Below the pieces are notes generated by a model that did not search any database, was not told where the DNA came from, and was given only the letters and a program-made list of their open reading frames with translations. A program made the translations under genes and the position numbers. From Nageia nagi (lineage: Eukaryota; Pinophyta): 64,000 bases of DNA. The stretch spans positions 83,948,001 through 84,012,000 of the forward strand of contig JBITNC010000001.1 of the NCBI GenBank assembly GCA_050084985.1, read 5' to 3'. Positions 12,691 through 23,702 of this stretch are shown one piece after another; the first letter of the stretch is position 1, and each line of letters begins with the position of its first letter.

Positions 12691-13539
12691 TGTTGCAGTG
12701 AAAATAGAGCTGGAATGTAGAATAACATAAAATACAATTATTCTTCAATCTTCACTAAACCTCAAATTATGTGAAATAGGTAAAAATGTTGTAATTGCAA
12801 ATAAATATTGATTTTCAGCTCAAACTATAATTTGCCCTTGAAAGGGACTTTTACAAATGCCATTTGCCAAAATAAGAGTATTAGATCTCCATTGTTTTTG
12901 ACTTGCTTGCCTCTCTCCTTGATATGAACAACTTGTAAATCCTACACACATGCAAAAGATAATAACATCAAAGCATCTATGTATGACATGTATTAAATTG
13001 AAGCTAGCATAAAACAATAAAAGGTATGAGCTCACAAGATTTTGGTAGCATTACCCTACTTCAAAATTGAGCCAAGATCCTCTCTAATTTGCTTTGTATT
13101 AGCTTGTATTTATAGATTTTGGGTGAGATGTTCAAAAGGCTGGTAAGAGGAAGTGAACAGCCACTGTAGGTCATAACTGACCCCCTATATCCACCTCATC
13201 TTGGAAAGTTGAAATGTTTCAACTTTCTCTCATTGTTTTGGCTTCTATTCAGCTGTTACAGAGTTGCCAGTGATTGGAAGACGGACGTCAATGACTGGCT
13301 CAAAACATCGGCATTTGTTTTGGGTCATCGATGACCGGTTAACAATTTTATAACAATATTAAAATGACCACCAAATAGCTAATTTTTATCGAAAAGGGGT
13401 CATGTGACCACTTGTTTTGCATGTAATCGATGAGAGCTATCCAATAATGGAGTTTTCAAGCTTGTTTGAGACTTTTATAAAGAGTTATGATTATTCCAAT
13501 GTTTACTAGTTAACAAGGGGACATTTTTAGGTGTCTACA
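12691..13539 (-). repeat. Element 1, 5' LTR
   Basis: 849 bp, the same length as the 3' LTR. It has the same termini and a TATA-type box (CTATAAATA on the minus strand) at 13107-13115. Transcription from here would run leftward through gag. The GC-rich patch seen in the other LTR lies at about 13260-13340 and has decayed at many CpG positions. Confidence 0.92.
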
Positions 13540-13544
13540 CTACT
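13540..13544. repeat. Target-site duplication of Element 1, right copy (CTACT)
   Basis: Identical to 2107-2111. Confidence 0.9.
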
Positions 13545-13702
13545 TATTTAACCAGGCATTTTAGATTTATTATATAAAATGCAAAATAATGCACCTTGAC
13601 TTGAGAGAGGGAGATGTTTATGTTCTTCATGTAACACTAAACCCAAAACTTGAGAATAAAAATAACGAGATAGTAGATATTTTTCCTAATGTTCCACCCC
13701 TT

Positions 13703-13710
13703 TATTTATA
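13703..13710 (-). promoter_or_regulatory. Possible TATA box of an old LTR
   Basis: On the minus strand the context is TTTGGCTATAAATAAAGGGG. It is a good core-promoter match beside a decayed element, but no partner LTR was found, so the assignment is weak. Confidence 0.35.
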
Positions 13711-15661
13711 GCCAAAGAGGTTTAAATATGTCCAAATAAACATCTACTCATCCCTTTAATAATTTTTATGGTAGGTATCATTAAAGTTGTTGATAAGTAT
13801 AGTGGTATTAAATGCTTTGGACTTTTTATATTAATTGAAAAATTAAGGCCAATTATTTCCCATACCTAACATAAGGAAACAAAATAAATAGGGTCATATC
13901 TTAATTATTTTCATAAACCACCAAAAACCTTGTAACATTCATAAATTAACATTATTCCTTTATAACTATCATTTTTTAAATTTCACCCTATTTTACTAAC
14001 AACCATAAGTAAATTTCAAAAATATATTGCAAGGTTTTGATACTCATTTTACCTTTGATGATCCCTTCATTCTACATGGTAAATTCATTAGTGTGCACAC
14101 ACACCCACACATTCATTATTAAAATCGATAATCATGCTTCATAATTATGTAATGCAAATATATGATCTATGATAGTCATTAGGGTTTATCAACAAACCAA
14201 TGCCAATCATTTCCTTACTCTTACCCTTACATTCTTCTCACCAATTCACCTTGGTTCCATGGATCTTTTCTTGCAGTTTTCATATTGATTTAACCTATGA
14301 ATTGTATCAAAACATATTAAAGCCAGTATCAAATTGACATATATAAAGCATATCACTATTCAAAATTAATAAACACATATCATAATTCAAACTTAATTTC
14401 ATTTGAATCCTTTATGGTGCTCTTATCTTAATAATGCAATTGGGTGGATCATTACATTATGACATGGAAATCAAGAATATGAACCTCATGATAACATGAT
14501 TCTTACTTCAATTGAGGAACATTTAGGGTTATTCTCAAGCAAATATGAGGTTGCACAAAATATTAGACCATTTAGTATAAATATTCCTAGCATAAATATC
14601 CATATCAATACAAATACTATCCCTAGTGTAGAAACTGATATTCAAATAACCAACAACTTAGGAATACCTTTAGTTGCCTCTACGTTAGATCTAGAATATA
14701 AAATTCATCAAGAAAATATAGTAGTAATTACAAATAATAGCATAGATAATTTTCCTTCTATAACATTATAGGACTTGCTTTATTAGTATCTTATAAGGAT
14801 AGTGAGAACATTAACATTCATACAGAGGACCCACCTACTTAGAAAGAGTTACCCTTGGTCACCCAAGTTGGTGATATTGAAGATTTTCATATGTGTTTTG
14901 GTATACCTAAGCTTTTGGCCTAAATGAACTAATACAAATAAAATTTTATGTGTATTATCTATGCTAATTAACTCAAATAAATATATATGATAAATAGGGA
15001 AATAAGAGTATAAAAATGTAGTAATAGAATTATGAATTACATTAATGTCAAGATGTAAAATGAACACACACATTAAAGAGATGGAATCAAGTATAAGAAA
15101 AATACATCTATATTCTTACCTATGCCAAGCTAAATATATATAGAATGAAATTGTCAAGGAGAGGTGATCTTCATGTGTGAACCCCATGACCAAAAATAGA
15201 AAGAATCCCAACATAGGTGCTAGGCTTCAAAAACTCAATCTAGGTTCACACTTTAGTGTGAGCGCTAGCATTCTAAAAGAATGAGGTTCACTAACATGGA
15301 TTGATTATAGTAGATGTATCAATAAGTAAAACTAAGCATATGATCATGAATATAGATGAAAATTATTTTCTTGACTTATAACATGATTCTAATATCATTA
15401 GGAACCATTTAGAAACACCTAAGTGTAGGGTAATTACTATCAAGATGTAATATTGACATGCTTTTCCTAGTATATTTATATTATGTGTGATATCATCATT
15501 TGACCCCTTTTATGAAGGTTGAAGCTATCCCAGTATACCTAACATAAAAATAAGAACACAACCTGATAAATATGTCATAATAAGGTACAATATTATTAAA
15601 ATATGATAAAGTGTGATTAAACATATATGTAAAGTTGTACCTAAGTAGGACCATGCTAAGG

Positions 15662-15690
15662 GGACAACTTTTAGGTTTCAATAGATGCCC
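15662..15690 (-). other. Possible LTR end followed by a polypurine tract
   Basis: Plus-strand GGGGACAACTTTTAGG matches the layout of the Element 1 LTR end (GGGGACATTTTTAGG). The next bases, read on the minus strand, give ACAAAGGAGGGCATC, a purine-rich tract. Together they suggest the start of a minus-oriented 3' LTR lying to the left. The partner LTR was not found. Confidence 0.35.
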
Positions 15691-16289
15691 TCCTTTGTAA
15701 GTATAATGAGATTGAATCTTTAAATGATATTATGGTTACAAATGAAGTAAAGGTAAAGAGAAGAAAATTTTGATACTTCCCTAGTTTAGCTATAGGACTA
15801 TCTAAATCATCATGAAGATAGTGATATGATGGTTGAAGATAAATGTGATATGGAATATCCTAAGAAATATTCATAAATTGATAAGGTATTAGAGGAAGTT
15901 AACATGTCATACAAAGATTGGTCAGAAGAGGATAGCAAAATTAATCAATATTCCTTCATTAAAAAGATATAGTTGAGGTTAAAGATATTGATATACCATA
16001 AAATATTGCATATTATAAAGGATGGATTCAAAAAGCTAAGAATGATTACAATATCAAAACAAGAATATTTGAAATAAGAAATAAGCAACCTACTTGTTAT
16101 GCCTTAAACACTCAAGATGACCTACAATATAAAAGAAATAAAATATATAATTTTCTTACTTAAGCAATGCAACCCATTCATGGTTGGACTCAAGAATAAT
16201 AAGACATCAAGTATGTATAATTATTTAAGTACAACTAGGATAATATGCTTATATTATCTCAAAAAAAGTACTACTTCATAACATCTTAT

Positions 16290-17560
16290 TCATGATAGAG
16301 ATACAAGAAGTAGAGCCTTTGAATTCACTAGGCCTCATCAGCAAATTCCAAAATTTGATGAAGGAAAAAATTCAAATAGATCACAAGATAAAGTCAAAGA
16401 AACTATTCCATAAAATATATATATACCATGTTTAAAGAAGGAATTTGATGCATTACTTATTAACAATATTTAAGAAAGAGAGTAAGGTTTATCAAGCAAT
16501 GGAAAAGTTAGATAATCCATAGATCCAAATAAATGAAGATAATAATTCATTAAGTATGATAATCAGATCTAAGATATTAAACATAAAAAAGGCTCTCAAA
16601 TTTACAAAATATGATAGTATTAGTGATCCATTATTGCATTGGTATATTTATTCAAATGATGTATCATTAATTACCATGGATGAAGATTTTCATGCATTTT
16701 TTTACCCTTTTTCATTAACATGTGATGATATTAAATGGTTTGCTAAATTACCTCATGCTAGGATTGAGAATTTAGATCATCTTAAATTAGCCTTTCGAAC
16801 CTTCTATCAAACCTAAATTCCTAAATAGGTTACATTTGATGATTTGATATATATTAAGAAAAGGGAGGAATAGTCTATTGAATTCTCTATCAAATATTGG
16901 ACAATAATAGAAGTATATATAGATGATGATACAAAAATCATAGCTTTCATTGATTTTATTGAACAAAAATATAAAGTTGCATATTTTGAATATCATAAGT
17001 TTCTAGTAGAGAATTTTCTTCAATATATAGTGGAAAAAGAAAGGTTTTATATCATACATGGTCAATGGAAATAGGAAAAGAGACAAACAAGAGACAAAGA
17101 CACCTCCGTAGCCTAAATTAAGGTACAAAAAGGATTCTAGAAAATAAAATATAGTAATAGAAAAGGTTGATTCAATACACCAATGAGGCAAGTGATAGTT
17201 GTAAAGCAACATGACAAGAAGGTTAAAACTGAAGAGAAGTCAATGTATACAAAATATCAAAAATTTCCTAGAAGGAAATTCACTCCTATTTATGAAGATA
17301 TTGATAACATCATCAAGGATTTAATCAAATAAAATTTTCTTATACAACCACCCAAGCCTCAAATCCAAAAATATTTTATAGTAAGAATTATAAGTGAATG
17401 CAAATTAGATCAATTCTATGAGTATCATAAATAATTAGGGAATGCAACCAAATATTGCATACCAATACTTTGTAAAATTCTAGATTATTGATTAAAAGGT
17501 GTCCTTTCCATTGCCAAGAGATAAGAAGAGTTTGTAGAATAAAATAAAGACAAATGATAA
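16290..17560 (+). pseudogene. Degenerate gag of an unassigned Ty3/gypsy element
   Basis: Reading the plus strand through about a dozen stops gives a gag-like protein. The longest open piece (16556-16816) contains the capsid pattern: a Y-D-x-x-S-D-P...W motif, a loop, then F-Y-P-F-S-L-T-C-D-D-I-K-W-F-A-K-L-P and an F-x2-F-Y near the end. This is the usual LF-x-SL-x2-A-x2-W-x3-LP signature of plant Ty3 gag. Further on, near 17400-17460, a decayed knuckle with spacing Y-x2-H-x4-(N)-x4-C (YEYHK.LGNATKYC) is visible. Gag packages the element RNA. No protease or RT follows it. The next coding trace (18717-19110) is antisense. Element borders were not found. Confidence 0.65.
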
Positions 17561-18716
17561 GCTAAATAAGGTAAAATTATCTCAGAATGGGTAGAACAAG
17601 AATATGGGGATCTTTAACAAATCCTTTTCCTAACTTTTTCACCAAATCCAAAGACTCAATCATTAACTTTGTAAGTGGTTTCTCTTCTACATACCAAAAT
17701 GGTACAAAATTTTTCTCTTCTTATAATCATGATTAATTTTATTTGCATTTGCATGATATTATTCACATGTATTTGATTTATTTTCTTGTTGTTTTCTTTA
17801 TTCCTAGCATTAATAATGAATTCATCTTTCTTTTTTGTTATCCAATGCTTTTTACAGGAATTCTTTGATGTTTTTATTTTATTTGTGATACCTTTTTGTC
17901 CTCATTTTTAGTGCTAACACAAGCAAGCATGATAAACTTCTTACATTTTTTTTTTAAATGTATTGTTCATTTACCTTGCATATCCCTTGCCAATATTGAT
18001 TTTTCACCTTTTTTTGGATTTAACATGGTTTTTTAAGAAAAACATATGCTTGTATATGTTAATGATTTTTTTCTTAGTGAGACTAAATCAATTTTCTTTA
18101 CTTATTTTGTTTGTTTTATTCCAATGTTTTTGAGGATGACCTATTAGGGGTAAAGAGGCCATAATAAAGCCTATTTCTCATCTACCACACTAGTATTTGC
18201 ATTGGGAGTATTAACACTTTTTTACAAATAGTCTTTACATTTTGGGTCCTGTAAGCCTAATAGATCATTTTAGGTAATAATACATGTTCACTTTAGATAA
18301 AATGAACATATTTTTCCAAACAACACATGTTGATTCTTATTTGGTAATCCATGGGTAATTCTTTAAAATTTAGACTACATTTGATAAGTCCAAGTGAACC
18401 AAATAGGGTTTGACACCTTCATCCTCAAAATCCCTAGCATCATAATTGGTCTCCCATAGAATTTTTTTTTCATAAAAAAATTAATAATGATCCATTCTAT
18501 CCTAAAATTTGATTCTTATTAATATAAGTGGAAAAAAATCATAAACTAATAATCACACATACATGTAGTGTCATTTTTGTTAACAAATATAATACTTAGC
18601 CAAAATTACACAAACATGTATATACAAAATTTTACAAACCCAAATATATATTATATATATTCTAAAATTTATGTAGAATATCTTATTGTGCAACAATAAC
18701 CAAGTACAAATGTCCA
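17561..18716. other. Non-coding stretch downstream of the gag remnant
   Basis: T-rich and without coding signal on either strand. A short inverted repeat (GTTCACTTTAGATAAAATGAAC) surrounds 18280. It is probably the 3' part of the same decayed element as the gag remnant. I see no LTR boundary. Confidence 0.4.
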
Positions 18717-19110
18717 TCAACTCCCCATGCTAGCCCTCTTAGTGGTATCATGATGACTGCTCATGGTCTTAGGCCTAGAATTTGACCTAGTAAGATTTGG
18801 TCTCTTTACCCCAACTTGATCCTTAAGAGCTACAAGTTGTGTTTGCAATAAATCCTTTTCACTCATTATATCCTATATTTTCTTCCCATGATATAGGAAA
18901 TTATCCATCATTGCTAAGAAGATAATATTATTGTATGCCTCTTGAATATGATGAAATGTTTTCTATGCTTACACTAATGATGCCAACCATCACCTTTAGG
19001 CTCTCTAGCTCTTCATCCTTAGTTTAAATTTCAGTTTTGAGTGTAGGAAGTTCATCTTCTATGTTTTTATTATCTACATTTTTGGCCCCTATGTCTAGTT
19101 TTATTTGAAT
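18717..19110 (-). pseudogene. Tail of an antisense ORF: coiled coil plus Ser/Arg-rich end
   Basis: On the minus strand, two pieces separated by one frameshift and a few stops give a helical segment rich in E, K and L (D-E-L-P-T-L-K-T-E-I, then T-K-D-E-E-L-E-S-L-K). A second helix and a basic S/R/T-rich tail end in M-G-S-stop at 18717. The layout matches the last exon of the antisense PMD gene in Element 7 (39545-39840), which also has an E/K/L coiled coil (KDEEIRELQ) followed by an S/R/G tail, and is likewise antisense and downstream of gag. A plausible splice acceptor (AG) precedes the coiled coil near 19110. Upstream exons are absent: Element 2 begins at 19178. Relationship to the Element 7 gene is inferred from layout and short similarity only. 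Confidence 0.45.
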
Positions 19111-19177
19111 TGTGAAAAAATTAAGTACATATTTTATTATAGTACAATATGTCAAAAAATTAACTTGCAAGTAAAGG

Positions 19178-20463
19178 TGTTGTTGTACCTTGAATTTTCC
19201 CCTTCATTTTTTGAAATAAAGACTAATCTAAAACTCACATGTCTTAATATTTCCCATAAATACTTTACTCATTAATGATTGAATTTATAATTTTCATAGC
19301 CCATTTGATTAACCTAGAAAATGAAGAAGAAATCAAATGCCTACAAGTACTTCTAATGGTAAAATATCATTTATTGGGTAAGGTTATTCCTTATTAAGAA
19401 ATATTTATTTAGATTGGGTAAGGTAACTTCTCAATGGGTAAATTTTGAGTCATCAAGAAAGTATTGATAAAACTAAGTAAGGTATGCTATATTAAAGAAG
19501 GGCTTTATTTATCAGCTAAAAGGTTACATCATTAGATATACCCTTATCACATCAAAAAAGGGGTTCTTCACATCAATCAAGGTTGAATTCCATCAAATAG
19601 AATTTTGGAGGAAAGGTTAAGTTTCATTGGGTATGGACTCAACTTATTGAATAAGCTAAGTTATTATTGATTAAGGGTATGTATCATTAGATAGAAGGTC
19701 ATTTTATCAAATAATATTATTTCACATTAGGTAAGCATTAATTCCATTGGATAAGCTAAATTATTATCAAATAATGTCATCATAGTGGAAAATTAATTGT
19801 AATGAGGTTTCCTAATTGCAAGCATTGTAAACTCATGTTAAGTTATGATTTGTGACATAATTAAGGCATGCAGATAATAAATGGGAGTCTAATTAATATC
19901 ATAATCATATCCTTCATGCAATGGAAACAAAACATGTATCAATCAACCCTTTTGCCATCTAAGGTGATATTCATGCTAGCACATGGGAAATGAGGATTAA
20001 ATTATTATGGTTTATATCAAATCAAAATTAAATATCACAAAAAATGGTGACAAGAAGCCTATAATAATAAACAAACTAAAGAGAATTTTAGTTGAACTTA
20101 AATTTAAGTTTGAAGATTTGCATCTAAGAATACAAAGTACAGTATGGAGAGTTTGAATGTCTTCATATTATAGCATGATCTAAAATTTCATGTTTCTATC
20201 TAAGAGTCTAATTGCTAGATTCAAATCCATTAAATATATTCTATGATATACATCCATATGAAATCAAGTTCTATTCAAGCATATGGAAGCATGAAACATA
20301 CGTATTCAGAATCTAGGTAATTTCCATTAGGATTTCAACAAAAAAAATATAATATATCCTAAGGTACTTATTATGCTTGGGGATAAAGAGGCTAATAATA
20401 TTCAAATTATATTGAAGGTAATTCACTAAAACCTAAAACTTGGTAGAAAATGGAGGGTTAACA
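19178..20463. repeat. Element 2, left LTR-like repeat
   Basis: Begins near TGTTGTTGTACC and ends near GGGTTAACA. It aligns along its whole length with 22196-28680 once the nested sequences are removed. Anchors include AAATGAAGAAGAAATCAAA, ATATACCCTTATCA and ATCAATCAACCCTTTTG. Confidence 0.7.
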
Positions 20464-22195
20464 CTTAGTAACATAAGTTTGAAGGAATTATTTAAAGGGT
20501 ATTAATCAATTCACATAAGTTTTTGGTATTATTTTCAGGGATCAAAAAATCTTATAGAGTTATACCTTGCTAAAAAGATGTGATATATGTAGCACTCTAC
20601 TAAGGAATAGACCTAGAAATAATTATTTTACTATCATTAGTATCAACTATTTAGCATAAGTACAAGACATAATGAATTTGTAAGTTATTTCTCTTGTAAG
20701 AAAAAATATACTTTAGATTATTATATGATGTATTTAAGGATATATTACAAATAAATCTTAGTATTTATGTTTTAATGGTATTTGAATTAGTTACTCATTT
20801 AGTTATAGTATAATTGAGATGATACTTTTAAGCATCATCAAAATGGTATATAAATTGGACTCTAAAAAATGGATAGTTGATAAATATAAAGTTTTAAACC
20901 TTAATAAATTTGTATTTATCAATCCTATACCAAATGAGATATTAGAAATTCTCTTAGAGTTTTAAAGAGGATATGATGAATCATGTGAAGAACATTATAA
21001 TGATTTCACAAAAATGGGAGATTATTATGAAATTAAAAATGAAGATATGACTAGAATAATGTTCAATAAATCAATGATAGGAGAGGATAGATATTGGATT
21101 AGTAGCCTACATTTTAAGAGTTTGCTCAAATTTTATCAATTGGAAAAATTCTTCTTCCTTAGGTTCAAAGTTAAACATATATTGGTTCATGGTGAAAATC
21201 GAAAACATGAAATTAAATTTGAACTTTTAAATGAAGAAATATTTTCCCATTTGAAATAGGTGTATGAGGAAGTGTTGAATTCTAAAAGTTTTCCTTGTGA
21301 CCATATCAAATACCAACACACTTTTGTACCTCAATTTCAACTAAAATATTATGCAATAAAGGAGATCCAATATGAATAAAAAAAAGTGAAAGAGATCTTC
21401 AAGAAAAATAATTAGAATAAATAGTTTCTTATTCAGATGAAGTCTCAAAATTGAATGATGATCAAAGCCTTGAGGTAACAAATGATCATTCCTTGTAAGA
21501 GACTCAAATGATGGGAGTTAAGGAAGATTTTAAAGAAATTAAATTCAAAGAAAAATAAATGGATATACATTTTTCCTTTTTACTTATGTCTCAGGCATTA
21601 TTAGAAATACTCATCTTACAAGAGGAAGTCTATAACTTAACTTGTGAAGAGATTACTAAAATTATTATGAAATATCATATTGATTAATATCAATTATCGT
21701 AATCAAGTAGTTTCATTTCAAGAATAAGAAAATTAACAATAAAATATAATAATACTTTTTCCCAATTGAGAACTTTCAAGGAAAAGGAATGTTACAAAAT
21801 ATTAAATTAATTGAAAGTGTAGTATAGTTTTGGGAATAAGAGGTAAATACATATCAAAATCTTAAGGAAATATCCCTTAAGAATTTTATCATAAATTAAA
21901 AATAGTTTTTAAAGGAATGAATGGACAATGACTAGCAACATGAATATTTTGATATGGTAATACTCATGAGATGTTTTATTGAATAAATTATGGAGCAATG
22001 GTCATTCAACCATTGTTGGTTGAATGAATACAATTTGTTAATATATTTTTCTATTAATTGATCAAACATCCAAAATGGTACTAATCATTAGGAACATTCC
22101 TAACCTTGTACCATATTATATATTTTTGAAATAGGTGTAGATAACTATGGTTCTTAATGAGTTCATATTTTTTTTAAGTAATTATCATAAATAGA
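20464..22195 (+). pseudogene. Element 2 centre with an unrecognised reading frame (about 20843-21409)
   Basis: The plus strand carries a decayed frame of about 190 codons from ATG 20843, with an open core at 21014-21259. The predicted product is rich in K, E, I and F, with the phrases F-I-N-P-I-P-N-E-I-L-E-I-L and D-Y-Y-E-I-K-N-E-D-M. I do not recognise a domain; a gag-like or accessory role is possible but unsupported. The rest, 21410-22195, has only short fragments and no detectable feature. Confidence 0.35.
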
Positions 22196-23215
22196 TATTG
22201 TATTGTACTCCAACTTTACCCCTTCATTTTTTTAAAGTAAGAGTGATATGAAACCCATATGTCTTACTTTTTCCCAAAACTACTTTACTCATTGATGCCT
22301 AACTTCACAATTTTTATAGTCCATTTCATTATCATAGAAAATGAAGAAGAAATCAAACCCCAAAGAGTACATGTAATAGTAAATGTTGTTTATAAAGTAA
22401 GGTTATTCTTTTTTGGATAAGTTCTAATTAGATTAGATAAGTTATGTTATATCTAAAAAGGGTTTCATTATTTTGTTGAAAGGTCACATCATCAGATATA
22501 CCCTTATCATATCAAAAAATGGGTTATTCATATTGAGCAAGCTTAAATTACATTAGATAGGATTTCAAAGGTAAGGTAAAGTGTCATTAGGTCAATACTC
22601 AACCTATTGGATAAGCTAAGTTGTTATAGAGAAAGGCTATGTGTCATTAGATAGAAGATATCTTCATCATATAACCTTATTTTATATTAGGTAAGCATTA
22701 ATTCCATTGGAAAAGATAAAATATTATCATATAATGTCATACCATATGAAAAAATTGATTGTAGTTAGCTTTCTTGATTGTAAGCATTAAAAACTCATGT
22801 TCAATTATGATTTGTGAGAGAATTAAGGCATATATATAATAAATGGGATTCTAACCAATATCATAAGCATTCCTTTATGCAATGGAAAACATACATGCGT
22901 CAATCAACCCTTTTGTATGTGAGGAACTATTCATGGTGGCATGAGAAATGAATATTAAGTTGCTATATGTTAAATAAAAATTAAATATCACAACAAATTA
23001 TGGTAGGAAGCCTATAATTATAAATATACTAAAGAGAATTATAGTTTAAGTCAAATTTAAATTTAAATATTTTCATATGAGAATATAGAGTATAGTATGG
23101 AGAGGTTAGATGTGTTTAGATCATAGCCTCATTAATAATTTTATGGTTCTCATTTATATAATATTTTGATCAAAGCTCTATAAAAATCAAATCAACATAC
23201 TTAGCTAAGTAATGA

Positions 23216-23220
23216 AGAGT
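23216..23220. repeat. Target-site duplication of Element 3, left copy (AAGAG)
   Basis: The same five bases lie at 27924-27928, directly outside the other LTR. Confidence 0.9.
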
Positions 23221-23691
23221 GATTGAATTAAAGGATTCCATATAACCAAGATCATCTTGAAATTTCTCCAACAAATATACCATTCATTCATCTAGCAAAA
23301 AATGAAAAACAATCACACAAAGATAACACATCATGTATAGTGGTACCTCCATCTCTTGGGAGCACATCTACTTTGAACCATCATTCTATTAATTTCTTAA
23401 AAGATAACTCTCCTATAACTCTACATAATAAGCATTACTATGCTTCAACAAGTTAGATCAAATTCTATAATGAGAGGAGTACCTCTATTTATAAGAACTA
23501 ACCCACTTTTTAACCTTCTTTTTACCCAAGGGTAAGGTTAAAGGTTTTTCTATATTTATCCTCTTTCTATATTTATTCCTCTTTGTATTTTTATTCCCTT
23601 AATGCTTTAAGGTATCTAAAGATACTTTAACTATTAAGTGAATCTAGATTAAAAAGAAATATTACATAATATTACATTACAATTTCCAACA
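23221..23691 (-). repeat. Element 3, 3' LTR
   Basis: Minus-strand start TGTTGGAAATTGTAATG. TATA-type box (TATAAATAG, minus) at 23485-23493. It closely matches 27454-27923 with scattered substitutions and small indels. Confidence 0.9.
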
Positions 23692-23702
23692 CTCCTCCTT
23701 AA
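23692..23702 (-). promoter_or_regulatory. Polypurine tract of Element 3
   Basis: Minus-strand AAGGAGGAG abuts the 3' LTR. It is short but in the correct place. Confidence 0.7.

Larger units (their letters stand above)
2112..13539 (-). mobile_element. Element 1: Ty3/gypsy LTR retrotransposon with gag and protease but no RT or integrase
   Basis: An 11.4-kb insertion bounded by two 849-bp direct repeats and a CTACT duplication. The primer-binding site lies beside the right LTR and the polypurine tract beside the left LTR, so the element reads on the minus strand. From 5' to 3' it has a 1.4-kb leader, a long frame (11297-7891) ending in a gag zinc knuckle and an aspartic protease, a second knuckle-like frame (7786-7547), and about 4.6 kb of non-coding sequence. 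No RT, RNase H or integrase motif was found on either strand. The element was therefore either non-autonomous, using another element's enzymes, or lost pol by deletion. By eye the LTRs differ at about 50 of 849 positions (roughly 94% identity), mostly by transitions, so this is an old insertion. The gag and knuckle resemble plant Tat/Athila-type elements; the lineage is inferred. Confidence 0.9.
13545..16289. other. Degraded repeat sequence, probably LTR and leader of older elements
   Basis: No frame has a recognisable domain. Two hints suggest retroelement origin. A TATA-type core on the minus strand (CTATAAATAAAGGGG, 13703-13710 and flank) resembles an LTR promoter. At 15662-15690, GGGGACAACTTTTAGGTTT followed by GATGCCCTCCTTTG resembles the end of an LTR of Element 1 type followed by a minus-strand polypurine tract. 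A 91-codon frame at 14496-14771 (plus) is rich in I, N and S and has no recognised relative. Element 1 was inserted into this sequence. Confidence 0.45.
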
